A stretch of DNA of 18,376 bases, from positions 1 to 18,376 of the forward strand of contig SUVI01000073.1 of assembly GCA_015062085.1 (NCBI GenBank), in the 5' to 3' direction. Of the stretch, positions 1 through 8,406 are shown piece after piece. Both the position numbers and the translations under genes were made by a program. Source of the stretch: Planctomycetaceae bacterium. Lineage in GTDB: Bacteria > Planctomycetota > Planctomycetia > Pirellulales > Thermoguttaceae. The notes beneath the pieces were generated by a model, which saw nothing but the letters and a program-made list of their open reading frames with translations, had not been told where the DNA came from and did not search any database. Position 1 is the stretch's first letter; each line of letters begins with the position of its first letter.

Positions 1-1
1 T

Positions 2-232
2 CCGGCTGAAACTCCGGCTGAAACTCCGGCTGAAACTCCGGCTGAAACTCCGGCTGAAACTCCGGCTGAAACTCCGGCTGAAACTCCGGCTGAAAACGCA
101 CCGGCTGAAACTCCGGCAGAAACTCCGGCTGAAACTCCGGCTGAAACTCCGGTAGAAACTCCGGCTGAAAACGCACCGGCTGAAAACGCACCGGCTGAAA
201 ACGCACCGGCTGAAAACGCACCGGCTGAGGAA
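2..232 (+). repeat. In-frame 12/15-bp minisatellite encoding PAET and PAENA
   Basis: Seven identical 12-bp units (ccggctgaaact) run from base 2 to 85. A 15-bp unit ending aacgca follows (86-100), then five 12-bp units with single changes (gca at 113, gta at 149), then four 15-bp units (161-220) and a final partial unit. All unit lengths are multiples of three, so copy-number change alters protein length without breaking the frame. The array probably extends upstream of the window. It encodes a Pro- and Glu-rich, likely extended linker. Confidence 0.95.
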
Positions 233-3200
233 GTGGTCACTCCGTCGGAATCGACTTCTGCGGTCGAGGAAGAGGAGAGCTTTGAGGAAGAAAAGGATGC
301 CCAGACCGTCGAAGAGTCTGCGGAAACTGTGGAAGCGGCAGAAGTGGCAGAAACAGCAGAAGTGGCAGAGACGGCAGAAGTGGCAGAAACGGCAGCAGCG
401 GCGGCAGAAGCAGCAGAAGCAGCAGAAACGGCGGCTCCTGCAGTCGAGATCCCCGCTCCGATCCTCGCGCTCATCACGGCTCCCGAAAATGCGACGACGG
501 CGCAGCTTGGCGATTTTCTGGAACGTTTAGACCAGAATATGCAGGAGATCATGATGCAGCTCGGGCAGAGTTCGGATCAGACTCTGCTTCTTGCGGTGTT
601 CGAGAAAGCGATGGAGAACGCCAATTCCGCATCGGACCAGATCCTTGCGGCAGAAGACGCGGAAAAGGAAGTTTGGGAACATGCTTTTGCCATGAAACTT
701 GGAGTCGTGATGACGCAGGACACGCAGGATCCCCAAACTGCGCCTGATTTGGTCAATGAACTCCAGCAGCTGAAGACGACCGTTGAAAAGAGTCAATTCC
801 CGGAACGTGCGGCTGCGGTTGAAGCGATGCAGAAGATCATGGAATTCGAGCAGAAAACTTCAGCCTTGGATCTGGAAGACTTGGGAGAAGAAGAGCGCGC
901 GAAACTGATGTCAGAGGTGAAAACGCTGAGCTCCGAAGTCATCAAAGCGTGCGGCGAGGATGATGAGACGGTCCTTCAGTGCCTGCTGAGTACGATGGAA
1001 TTTTGCTTCATCGATGACGTGCTGCAGATGGAGGTCGTCCAGATACTTCTGGATGGCATGAAAGAGAAAGAGGGCGCGTTCTGGAGTGAATACACCTCGC
1101 GTTTTGAGCAGCTCCTTGAGCGGCTGAAGATACAGACGCAGCCGATCGAATTCACGGTGAAGGACGGCGCGGCGCAGGAAGAGCTTCGGGCCGCGGTTGC
1201 CGAGAAGACGGAGATGATCTTCACCTCCATGCAGGGCACGGACCTTCTGAAGAAGATGGAGGAGCTGAAAGCGGCGGTCGCGAAACTGGGAAATGAAGAC
1301 CTGAATGCGTACACGGCCTGGCAGACGGAGCTGTGCACGATTTTCCAGGATGCGATCGGCGGCATGATGGAAGAGGCTGAAGAAGAACTGGAAGACGGCG
1401 AAAACGCAGAAGAGGCCGATGGACCGGAGCTGCTCGCGCAGCTCAACGGACTGGCGGATCGTGCGAAGTCGCTGAAGGTTTCGGAAGCGGATTTCATGCG
1501 GATGCTCCAGATCTCCATCTCGATCCTGAACTTTGCGCCGGGTACGCCGGAAGAGAAAGCTGGATTCATGGAAAAACTCCTTGAATTGGCGAAGACTTAC
1601 GATTCGGAAGAAATGAAGCAGCTCCTGCCGCTTTTGGAGCAGGCTGCCGGATCGCTGAGAAATCCTCCGGAAGAGGACGCGGAAACGGAAGCGATGCCCG
1701 ATCCGGAAGCGATGGCTGCGCAGATGGAGGCGATGAAAGCGGAACTCGATGCGGCAACGAAACCGTACTTGACGCTGCCGGAAAACGCGGACGCGGAAAA
1801 AATGGCGGCGTTCATCGAAATGTTTGAGGGACCGGAATTCGAGGCACTCGTCACCGCGATGCAGCAGTTCCCTGACCCGCAGTATGCGCACGCGCAGTTC
1901 GAGCAGATGGTAGAAAATCTGCAAACGGCGGTCGATTTTGTGCTGAATGCGGAAGATGTTTCTCCGGAGGTGCTGGAAAAATCGCTGAAAATGAAGCTGG
2001 CGTGGCTGAGTGCGGAAGGAACGAAAGAAGATGCCGAAGCACTGAAAGCTCAGATCGCGAAACGTGAGCTCCCGCGTCTGACGCAGCTCGTGGAGTGCTG
2101 GGAAGAAACGCAGGCTTTGCGTGAATTCATCCGTGAAAAGATGCAGACTGGCGAGATCACGGACGCCGATGAGGCCGAGTTCCTGACGAAGGCGAAAGAA
2201 CTGCTTCAGAAGTGCGTCGAAAAGAAGTGCTTTGATGGATTCCAGCTCTCGACGGTTTTCGCGGTCAGTGAGATCCTCACGGTTCCGGAACAGAAAGTGG
2301 AGATCCTGCAGGCTTTGCGGGAAGCCGTCGCGGCTCAGAAGATGGAAGACGGTGAGATGCTGGACCAGCTTCTGGCTCAGAAGATCGCAGAGATCGAATC
2401 GGCTGCGAAACCGGAAAATGCTGAAAAACAGCCGGAAACTGAAGCGATCCCGGAAGCGATCGATTTGGATGCGGGAGTCTCGTCGGAATCCACTTCATCG
2501 ATGATGGGAAGTGCGTCCGCCGCAGGGGAAGCGGAAGCCTCCTCCAGTGCCGTGACGGTCTCGGTCTCGACGGCAGACTCGGTCTCCACGGCAGACTCGG
2601 TCTCGACGGCAGATTCTGCGCCGGCAGAAAACGGCGAAGCGGCTGGAGTTTCTCCGGAAGCAGCGGCGGAAGCCTCGGAACTTCAGATCCCGCAGGGCGC
2701 CACGACGGAAGAGATCCAGCAGCTCGTGCTGAAACGGATGGTCGAAGTCCTTCAGAGTAATCCGGATCAGCCGATGGAGAAACTCATGGAAGTTCAGAAG
2801 TCGGTCGAGAAACTGGGGAATGAAGACGTGACGCAGTTTGCGGCATGGAACGTCCACTACTTCCATTTCTTCCGCGTGAAGCTGCGTCAGGCAGATCGCG
2901 ATGCAGATCTCAATGCGTTGAGCGAAGATTTTGTGAAGATCGTGCGGGTGGGGACGAAGATGCGTGCATTCCGTACGGAAACGCTGGCGAATACGGTCCA
3001 GTTCGCGATGTATTTTGCGAGCATGCTGGATGAAGCGCACACCAAAGCGCTTCTGGAAGCCGTCACGGAAGCCCTGAAGAGCAGTTCGGAACCGTGGGCT
3101 CCGCAGGCTCAGGCACAGCTCGCCGGCAAACTCACGCAGATGATGCTGCCGGGAAATCCCCTGGTCCTTGAGGCGGAAACGCTGGACGGCAAGCCGGTCA

Positions 3201-4840
3201 AAATTCAGGATTTCGTCGGAAAAACGGTCCTCGTGGACGTTTGGGCGACCTGGTGCGGTCCGTGCTGCGCGGAAATTCCGAATATGCGCAAGGCGTACGA
3301 CGCATTCCATGACGCCGGGTTTGAGATCATCGGATTGAGTGTCGATTCCGACCTGGATCGGCTCAGGACTTTCGTTGAAAAAGAGCAGCTTCCGTGGATC
3401 GTCGCGGTGGAAAATATTCCGGAAGGTTCCGAGATCCAGAGTTTCTCCGACCGCTACGGCATCACGGGGATCCCCACGATGTTTCTGGTCGGTGCGGATG
3501 GAAAGGTCCTTACGGTGAAGGCTCGCGGACGGCTGATGGAACTGCTCTCGGAGATCTACCCGGAAGCTGCCGCAAAAGCCGCGGAAGCCGAACGGAAAGC
3601 CGCCGAGGAGCTTGAAAAGTCGCTGAAGCTGGATGCTCCGGAGGCGGAGGCTCTTGAAAAAGCACTGGATGAAGACGTTTCGTCCCAGTCCATGAGCACG
3701 ACAGAAAACTCAGTGGAAAACGCAGCGGACGGGCAGCTCCCGGCGGTTTTGGCGGAGTTCTCGAAGCTTCCGGAAACGGCGGACTTGGACACGATGCGGG
3801 ATTTCCTCCAGCAGTGGGATCTGCGTGCCTACGAGGTCCAGACCGCACTGACGCAAATGGACGAAGCGAGTGCGTTCGCGCTGTTTGAAAAGATCATGAA
3901 AGTGCGCGGTCAGGCTGCGGACGCCGTCATTGCGGATCCGAACGCCGGTGCGGAAGATCTGAAACTTGCTGTGGAGGTGAAGTCGGGCGTCATTCTGTTT
4001 CTGAATCAGCAGACGATGGACCTTGCGCAGGCAAATGCCGATTTTGATGCGCTCGTCAAGGTGCTGGATGCCCGGAATGCACAGGCAGCAGTCGTTCAGG
4101 CACAGGTCGCGCAGCTGATGGGGACGTCCCATTTCGCGGCGAAGATGCCCGGTCTGGAAGAAATGGAGCAGAAGCTGGATCGGCTTGCGGAGATCTGTGT
4201 TCGTGCGAAAGCGGCGAAGTGCATGAACGGCGACATGATGGGCCATTTCATGCAGATGGTCGTTTACGCGAATGACGTCGGAGTCACTCCGGAGAAGATC
4301 AACCGGACCTGTGCGGCTCTGCGCGATGCGGTCGTCGCGACGGGAGATCCGCAGCTGCTGAACACGGCAGACTTCCTCACCGGAATGGCGCGGCGTGCGA
4401 CGCTTCCGGGAAAGAAGATGGAACTGGTCGGCGTGACGCTGGATGGGCAGGAAGTCGACATTCAGAAAGACTACGCGGGCAAAGTGGTGCTCGTGGACTT
4501 CTGGGCGACGTGGTGCAATCCGTGCGTCATGGAACTCACGAATCTGGAACGCCAATACTATGCGAAGTACCACGAAAAGGGATTCGAGATCCTCGGATTC
4601 AGCATCGATGTGGACCGGAATCAGCTGCGCGCTTTCCTCGAACGCCGTAAACTGCCATGGCAGACGATCCTGCAGAAAGACGGTGCGGCAGGCTGTGAGG
4701 AGCCGGTCTACTACTATGGGATCCAGGCGATCCCGTGCCTGATCCTCGTGGGACCGGACGGAAAAGTCATTCGCGAGATCCCGACGATGCGCCGGGATGA
4801 AGTTCTCGTGGAAGAGCTGAAGAAGATCTACGGCGAATGA
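2..4840 (+). CDS. Giant modular thioredoxin-domain (TlpA/ResA-like) protein, 5' partial
   Basis: The frame is open from base 2 to the TGA at 4840 (1612 codons visible), so the true start lies upstream of the window. The GTG at 233 is only the first start-like codon after the repeats. In visible numbering, residues 1-77 are PAET/PAENA repeats and 113-145 an Ala/Glu repeat. Five related all-helical modules then begin near 150, 383, 586, 894 and 1246. Modules 4 and 5 each end in a TlpA-like thioredoxin domain, about 1052-1180 with WCGPC (C1085, C1088) and about 1472-1612 with WCNPC (C1505, C1508). Both keep the VDxWATWC strand and a cis-Pro loop (GIPT, AIPC). Family members are extracytoplasmic thiol:disulfide oxidoreductases. 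A signal peptide or anchor cannot be checked because the N-terminus is missing. The substrate is unknown, and the modules resemble no named domain I recognise. Confidence 0.9.
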   Translation, partial: PAETPAETPAETPAETPAETPAETPAETPAENAPAETPAETPAETPAETPVETPAENAPAENAPAENAPAENAPAEEVVTPSESTSAVEEEESFEEEKDAQTVEESAETVEAAEVAETAEVAETAEVAETAAAAAEAAEAAETAAPAVEIPAPILALITAPENATTAQLGDFLERLDQNMQEIMMQLGQSSDQTLLLAVFEKAMENANSASDQILAAEDAEKEVWEHAFAMKLGVVMTQDTQDPQTAPDLVNELQQLKTTVEKSQFPERAAAVEAMQKIMEFEQKTSALDLEDLGEEERAKLMSEVKTLSSEVIKACGEDDETVLQCLLSTMEFCFIDDVLQMEVVQILLDGMKEKEGAFWSEYTSRFEQLLERLKIQTQPIEFTVKDGAAQEELRAAVAEKTEMIFTSMQGTDLLKKMEELKAAVAKLGNEDLNAYTAWQTELCTIFQDAIGGMMEEAEEELEDGENAEEADGPELLAQLNGLADRAKSLKVSEADFMRMLQISISILNFAPGTPEEKAGFMEKLLELAKTYDSEEMKQLLPLLEQAAGSLRNPPEEDAETEAMPDPEAMAAQMEAMKAELDAATKPYLTLPENADAEKMAAFIEMFEGPEFEALVTAMQQFPDPQYAHAQFEQMVENLQTAVDFVLNAEDVSPEVLEKSLKMKLAWLSAEGTKEDAEALKAQIAKRELPRLTQLVECWEETQALREFIREKMQTGEITDADEAEFLTKAKELLQKCVEKKCFDGFQLSTVFAVSEILTVPEQKVEILQALREAVAAQKMEDGEMLDQLLAQKIAEIESAAKPENAEKQPETEAIPEAIDLDAGVSSESTSSMMGSASAAGEAEASSSAVTVSVSTADSVSTADSVSTADSAPAENGEAAGVSPEAAAEASELQIPQGATTEEIQQLVLKRMVEVLQSNPDQPMEKLMEVQKSVEKLGNEDVTQFAAWNVHYFHFFRVKLRQADRDADLNALSEDFVKIVRVGTKMRAFRTETLANTVQFAMYFASMLDEAHTKALLEAVTEALKSSSEPWAPQAQAQLAGKLTQMMLPGNPLVLEAETLDGKPVKIQDFVGKTVLVDVWATWCGPCCAEIPNMRKAYDAFHDAGFEIIGLSVDSDLDRLRTFVEKEQLPWIVAVENIPEGSEIQSFSDRYGITGIPTMFLVGADGKVLTVKARGRLMELLSEIYPEAAAKAAEAERKAAEELEKSLKLDAPEAEALEKALDEDVSSQSMSTTENSVENAADGQLPAVLAEFSKLPETADLDTMRDFLQQWDLRAYEVQTALTQMDEASAFALFEKIMKVRGQAADAVIADPNAGAEDLKLAVEVKSGVILFLNQQTMDLAQANADFDALVKVLDARNAQAAVVQAQVAQLMGTSHFAAKMPGLEEMEQKLDRLAEICVRAKAAKCMNGDMMGHFMQMVVYANDVGVTPEKINRTCAALRDAVVATGDPQLLNTADFLTGMARRATLPGKKMELVGVTLDGQEVDIQKDYAGKVVLVDFWATWCNPCVMELTNLERQYYAKYHEKGFEILGFSIDVDRNQLRAFLERRKLPWQTILQKDGAAGCEEPVYYYGIQAIPCLILVGPDGKVIREIPTMRRDEVLVEELKKIYGE
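338..391 (+). repeat. 18-bp in-frame repeat x3 (AEVAET) leading into an Ala/Glu tract
   Basis: Three near-identical 18-bp units (338-355, 356-373, 374-391), each encoding AEVAET, are followed by a degenerate gca/gaa tract to about 436 (AAAAAEAAEAAETAA). This is a second low-complexity linker in the giant protein, of different sequence from the PAET array. It sits just before the first helical module. Confidence 0.9.
2564..2617 (+). repeat. 18-bp in-frame repeat x3 (VSTADS)
   Basis: Units 2564-2581, 2582-2599 and 2600-2617 each encode VSTADS and differ at few bases. They lie in a Ser/Ala-rich linker (visible residues about 820-890) between the third and fourth helical modules, that is, just before the first module carrying a thioredoxin domain. 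Confidence 0.9.
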
Positions 4841-4892
4841 TGAAGTTTGGCTCAAAATGGGGCTTGCGCGTCCGATTTTGAGGCGGAATGGA

Positions 4893-4929
4893 GCGAAAGA
4901 CACGGGATCGCTGGTCTCGTGTTTTTCGC
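4893..4929 (+). terminator. Hairpin downstream of the thioredoxin giant; possible terminator
   Basis: A 12-bp stem (4893-4904 with 4918-4929, one G-T pair) closes a 13-base loop. The right arm contains a run of five T, but no T-run follows the stem. A second small hairpin (4943-4947 with 4953-4957) is followed by TTTTT at 4964-4968. The two together lie in the 156-base gap between the giant gene and the sulfatase-like gene and may attenuate read-through. The call is structural only. Confidence 0.45.
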
Positions 4930-4982
4930 GCTTTAAAGAAAAGTCCCAAAACGGGACGGGAAGTTTTTCTGTTTGGAGACGC

Positions 4983-4987
4983 AGGAG
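4983..4987 (+). promoter_or_regulatory. Ribosome binding site fixing the start of the sulfatase-like gene
   Basis: AGGAG lies 9 bases before the ATG at 4997. A TTG at 4973 in the same frame would place this site inside the coding region, so the ATG is preferred. Confidence 0.75.
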
Positions 4988-4996
4988 TTTTCTTGC

Positions 4997-5932
4997 ATGA
5001 AGATCATTTTGACGCTTGAGCAGTTTCCGATCTTTTGGCCGGGTGCGTATGGAAACAAAACGCAGAGAATGCCGGGGCTGGACGCATTCACGCTGGAAAG
5101 TACCGTTTTTGACCGGGCGTACAGTTCCCGTGCGGATGGACTTGAGACGCTTTTTCAGCTTTGGGAAGTGTGCGATTTTTCGGCGGAGCGGTTTGCGGGA
5201 AAGAAGGTCTTTCTTTCGGATCTGCCGGTGGATGCTCCCGATTTCTTTGATGCCGGGAAGACGGTGGACTCCGGGACATTTTTTTCGCAGGAAATTTCCG
5301 AAATGCTGGATCCTGCGGAAATGGCGGAGTCTGAAATTTCCGATCCAAAGAGCGTTGGGCTGGTTTGGATCCATTTTCAGGATTGGAGGCTTGAGGAACT
5401 GGACGCCTGGCTGATGAATGAAGCGAACCGCACCTGCGTCTTGGCCATTTTGGGGACCAGCGGGGAATTGCCGGAGGGGGATGTGCGTCTCTATTCGTCG
5501 GAGGTCCAGCTTCCGTGGTGGATCCGTTTTCCGGAGCCGTCTTTTGCCGGAACGCGTTCCCGGGAACTCGTGACGGACCGCGATTTCCAGAAGATCCTGG
5601 ATGCGGGAAGTCCGGACGCAAAGTACCGGGAAAATCTTTTGATCCTGGCAGAAAACGCACGCTGGGCACTCGTGACGGAGGAGTGGTTCCTGACCGGATT
5701 TGAGCCGGAAAAAGCGGCAGAAAGCAGAGACTGCGGTTTTGAAAACGGCAGTTTTGAAGATCGCAGTTCGCGAGATGCGGATCGGATCGACTCGGAGCTG
5801 AGAGAGGTCGGTGAGGAAAATGCGCCGGAACTCTACTTCAAGCCATCCGACTGGTGGGACCAGAATGACGTGGCGAGCCGGTGCTTTGACGAAGTGCAGG
5901 AACTCCTGCGCCTGCGGGACTCGCTGAGCTGA
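4997..5932 (+). CDS. Sulfatase/alkaline-phosphatase-superfamily protein, probably catalytically inactive
   Basis: 311 aa, against roughly 450-550 for typical sulfatases. The order of conserved pieces follows a sulfatase. Near residues 26-42, MPGLDAFTLESTVFDRAY matches the family's 'TPNLDxLAxxGVxFDxAY' element. Residues 150-180 (ILGTSGELP, then LYSSEVQLPWWIRFPE) match the 'TSDHGE...LYxExxRVPLIIRxP' element. Residues 222-232 (RWALVTEEWFL) match the 'aiRTpeWkLI' strand. The C-terminal FKPSDWWDQNDVA resembles a phrase I associate with planctomycetal sulfatases. The catalytic parts are missing: no N-terminal Asp-Asp pair (TLEQ instead), no C/S-x-P-x-R after FDRAY (SSRAD instead), and TSGE where SDHG is expected. 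No signal peptide is visible. I infer a cytoplasmic pseudoenzyme of unknown role. It ends 68 bases before the convergent methyltransferase stop. Confidence 0.7.
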   Translation: MKIILTLEQFPIFWPGAYGNKTQRMPGLDAFTLESTVFDRAYSSRADGLETLFQLWEVCDFSAERFAGKKVFLSDLPVDAPDFFDAGKTVDSGTFFSQEISEMLDPAEMAESEISDPKSVGLVWIHFQDWRLEELDAWLMNEANRTCVLAILGTSGELPEGDVRLYSSEVQLPWWIRFPEPSFAGTRSRELVTDRDFQKILDAGSPDAKYRENLLILAENARWALVTEEWFLTGFEPEKAAESRDCGFENGSFEDRSSRDADRIDSELREVGEENAPELYFKPSDWWDQNDVASRCFDEVQELLRLRDSLS

Positions 5933-6000
5933 AAAAGACGCGCAGCTCTGCTGAAAAACCGCGCAGACTTGGGGAGTGTGTGCGTCCCTGAAAACGGCGT

Positions 6001-8019
6001 TCAGGAGTAGAGGAAACGGAAATTCTGCGCCTGCGTCAGTCGGTGGAGGAGCTCCTCCTGGAGCGGAAACGTGAGTTCAAATCGGATCCCGCGCGGCGTC
6101 TCGTGGAACTCGTAGACCGCTTCCAGATCGGTCCATCCGTAGGCATGGAAGATCACGGACTCACTGGCGGCCGTGAGTTCTCGGAGGGCCTCAAGTTCCG
6201 GAGCGGGATCTTTCGGGTCGTGGAAGCGGTTTTGGAGGGCCGTCAGACCGCAGCGCCAGCGTTGGCAGAGTTCGCATCGAAGCTCAAAGAAGCGAAGATC
6301 CGCGAGTTTCAATTTCGGCAGCGCGAATGTGTCGAAACAGTCGGTCGGCGAGTAGCGGAGTTCCTTTCCGAGGGAACTGCTCGTTTCGCGGACCCACGTT
6401 TCATGGACCCCGCTGTTGAGGAGAGCGAGAAGTTCGGGTGACTCAGTCGGAAAAAGGATCGTGGACTCGGAGTAGACGGCATCGGTCGGGACCCAGGTCG
6501 GTGCGAGAAATTTCGAGTGCCGCGTCTGGATGAGGAGCTTTTTCAGCTGTTTTTCCTGAATGGTCTTCATCAGGACGGGCCGTTTGTCGCCGAAATGCCA
6601 CCAGCGTTCCCGATGTGCGGCTCTTCGGGCATTTTGACGGACTGGAAGCACACGTTCCCGGACGATCGCAAGGGCCAGCGGATACTCTTCCGCCTGCTCG
6701 AGCGTCCAGTCGCGGAACGAGATGACGCAGCGCCGGGGAGTCATTTTCATCGGATCTGGCGCGGAAAAAATGTCGTCACCGGTGAAGTAGGGAAGGACGA
6801 CGTTCCGGTACTTTTCGTCTTTTTCCCAAAGAGTGCGAGCTTCCTCCATCGTGAGGATGAATCCTTTCGCCGCCAAAACGCAGCCTTGGTAGCAGAGCGT
6901 TTCGTTTTCCGGAAAACGGTAGGAGGTCAGCGACGAGTCAAGGTGCTTCAGAGAGGCAAAAATGCGCGGGACGCAGATCCCGTTCAGGACGGGGAGGAGT
7001 GGGGACGTGCGCGTTTTTCCTTTCGGAAAGTTCAGGTGGATCGCCGTGACGTGGACGGCCGCATTGCCGAGCCAGGGAAAGGAGTCGACCGAGTAGATCT
7101 CTCCGCCGCGTGCAAGGATCGGATCCAGGCCGGTCTTCCGTGAGTCGCCTTCCGCGATGGAGTTGGTCATGAGGAGCCCGCAGACTCCGCCGGGTTTCAA
7201 AAAACGCTCGGCAAGATGGAGGAAGTAGACGCTCAAGTCGGCGTTTCCGCTTGCCCCGGGAAGGAACTCCTGCGTCAGGAACCGAAAGTATGCGTCGCCG
7301 AGCACTCTCCGTATCTTTCTTCCGCCGAGGTAGGGCGGGTTTCCGAGAACGGCATCGAATTTCGCGTTTTCTTCCGGGATCGGCAGTTTCAGACTGTCGG
7401 CGCAGTGCAAGTTTTCCGCAAGTGCGCCTTCCGCCGCTTTTTCGTACGGAGCGCAGAATCTTTTCAGGACGGAGCGGGAGATCTCGACGGCCTGCGCGTC
7501 AATGTCCGTGCCGAAAAGACAGTTTTTTGTGATTTTTGCCGGAATTTCCGGATCCCAGCCCTCGTGAGCGCAGAGGAACTCCGTGAGCTGGAAGCAGGTC
7601 TCGAGCAGAAAAACGCCGGCGCCCAAGGCAGGGTCAAAGATTCGGAGCTGAAGGAGCTCTTCCGAATTTTTTGGCGAGCCGTTTTCCCGAAAAAGCAGAG
7701 GACGCAGCGTTTCCGTCACGATTTTGGACGCAGTTTCCAGCGGCGTGTAGTGCATCCCGATCCGGAGCGTCGGATCCTCGTGTTTTTCTTCGGAAGTGCC
7801 GGTACGTTCTTCGTATGCGTAACCGATCCGAGCCAGTTCTTTGCGCAGTTCGCCAAGACGTTTCAGTTCCGAAGAAGCGTCTTTTTTTTTCGGCGGAATG
7901 GCTGAACTTTCGGCGAGAGCTGCTGAACTTTCGGCGAGATCTGCTGAACTTTCGGCGAGATCTGCTGAACTTTCGGCGAGATCTGCTGGATTTTCGGCGA
8001 GAGGGACGTTTTTGTTCAT
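6001..8019 (-). CDS. Eco57I/TaqI-type adenine-specific DNA methyltransferase
   Basis: 672 aa. After a repetitive N-terminus (residues 8-40, LAESSAD units) and KKK (44-46) come the class-gamma N6-adenine methyltransferase motifs in order: MHYTP (89-93, motif X region), FDPALGAGVFL (128-138, SAM-binding motif I), FGTDID (169-174, motif II), CADSL (206-210, motif III) and GNPPY (226-230, catalytic motif IV). The C-terminal half ends in a TaqI-like target-recognition pattern (SSLGKELRYSPTDCFDTF). It is far shorter than BREX PglX and no nuclease domain is visible, so this looks like a methylase acting alone or with a partner outside the window. The start is the ATG 8 bases after the stop of the DUF486 gene. 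No later ATG precedes motif X except M89 inside the motif, so the low-complexity N-terminus is probably translated. Last gene of the minus-strand run. Confidence 0.88.
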   Translation of the reverse strand: MNKNVPLAENPADLAESSADLAESSADLAESSAALAESSAIPPKKKDASSELKRLGELRKELARIGYAYEERTGTSEEKHEDPTLRIGMHYTPLETASKIVTETLRPLLFRENGSPKNSEELLQLRIFDPALGAGVFLLETCFQLTEFLCAHEGWDPEIPAKITKNCLFGTDIDAQAVEISRSVLKRFCAPYEKAAEGALAENLHCADSLKLPIPEENAKFDAVLGNPPYLGGRKIRRVLGDAYFRFLTQEFLPGASGNADLSVYFLHLAERFLKPGGVCGLLMTNSIAEGDSRKTGLDPILARGGEIYSVDSFPWLGNAAVHVTAIHLNFPKGKTRTSPLLPVLNGICVPRIFASLKHLDSSLTSYRFPENETLCYQGCVLAAKGFILTMEEARTLWEKDEKYRNVVLPYFTGDDIFSAPDPMKMTPRRCVISFRDWTLEQAEEYPLALAIVRERVLPVRQNARRAAHRERWWHFGDKRPVLMKTIQEKQLKKLLIQTRHSKFLAPTWVPTDAVYSESTILFPTESPELLALLNSGVHETWVRETSSSLGKELRYSPTDCFDTFALPKLKLADLRFFELRCELCQRWRCGLTALQNRFHDPKDPAPELEALRELTAASESVIFHAYGWTDLEAVYEFHETPRGIRFELTFPLQEELLHRLTQAQNFRFLYS
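7882..7890 (-). repeat. A9 homopolymer in the methyltransferase reading frame
   Basis: Nine T on the + strand read as AAAAAAAAA on the coding strand (codons 44-46, Lys-Lys-Lys). A one-base slip would shift the frame before any catalytic motif, removing the enzyme. Confidence 0.9.
7901..8005 (-). repeat. 21-bp minisatellite x5 at the 5' end of the methyltransferase gene
   Basis: Five 21-bp units start at 7901, 7922, 7943, 7964 and 7985 (each begins gctg on the + strand). The three central copies are identical and the outer two are diverged. They encode LAESSAD-type heptads near the N-terminus. The unit length is a multiple of three, so copy-number change is frame-neutral. Confidence 0.95.
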
Positions 8020-8026
8020 GAAATTC

Positions 8027-8371
8027 TCACACTTTATCGCGGAAGATGAAAAAAACGGCTCCCAAAATGCAAAGCGCAGCCCAAAGGTAGTTCCACGTCA
8101 GCGGCTTGTGCATGTAGAAAAGCACGAACGGCACGAAGACGCTCAGGCTGATGACTTCCTGAAGGATCTTGAGCTGCGGGAGTGTCAGAAAACCGTTTCC
8201 GAGGCGGTTCGCCGGCACCATGAGCGAGTACTCAAGGAGCGCGATGCACCAGGAAAGGAGGATCACTTGCCAAAGCGGGGAATTCGCATGATTTTTCAGG
8301 TGCGCGTACCAGGCAAACGACATGAAGGTATTCGAGCAGATGAGCAGAAAAACGACCAGGTAAAATTTCAT
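8027..8371 (-). CDS. DUF486 / DMT-family small membrane protein
   Basis: 114 aa with about four hydrophobic helices (roughly 2-20, 33-50, 70-87 and 92-110). The pattern MKFYLVVFLLICSNTFMSFAWY, then SWCIALLEYSLMVPANRLG, then LKILQEVISLSVFVPF fits the DUF486 group, a half-size relative of drug/metabolite transporters with no established substrate. Start at the ATG at 8371, preceded by AGGA (8379-8382, minus strand) at proper spacing; the longer open frame upstream is antisense to the mutase gene's 3' end. It stops 7 bases before the methyltransferase start and follows the mutase gene by 103 bases containing a hairpin. Confidence 0.85.
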   Translation of the reverse strand: MKFYLVVFLLICSNTFMSFAWYAHLKNHANSPLWQVILLSWCIALLEYSLMVPANRLGNGFLTLPQLKILQEVISLSVFVPFVLFYMHKPLTWNYLWAALCILGAVFFIFRDKV

Positions 8372-8406
8372 GATGGTGTCCTGAATTGGATTCGCTAAAA
8401 TACCGG

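Noticed and set aside
2..232. CRISPR array or non-coding satellite
   Set aside because: Units are 12 or 15 bp with no spacers, and they read in frame into the downstream protein.
233..4840. GTG at 233 as the start of the giant gene
   Set aside because: The same frame is open with ordered coding repeats back to base 2, so the gene begins upstream of the window.
3710..5374. 554-codon open frame on the minus strand
   Set aside because: It is antisense to the thioredoxin domain and the sulfatase-like gene, is rich in Arg and His, and has no domain; it is a codon-bias shadow.
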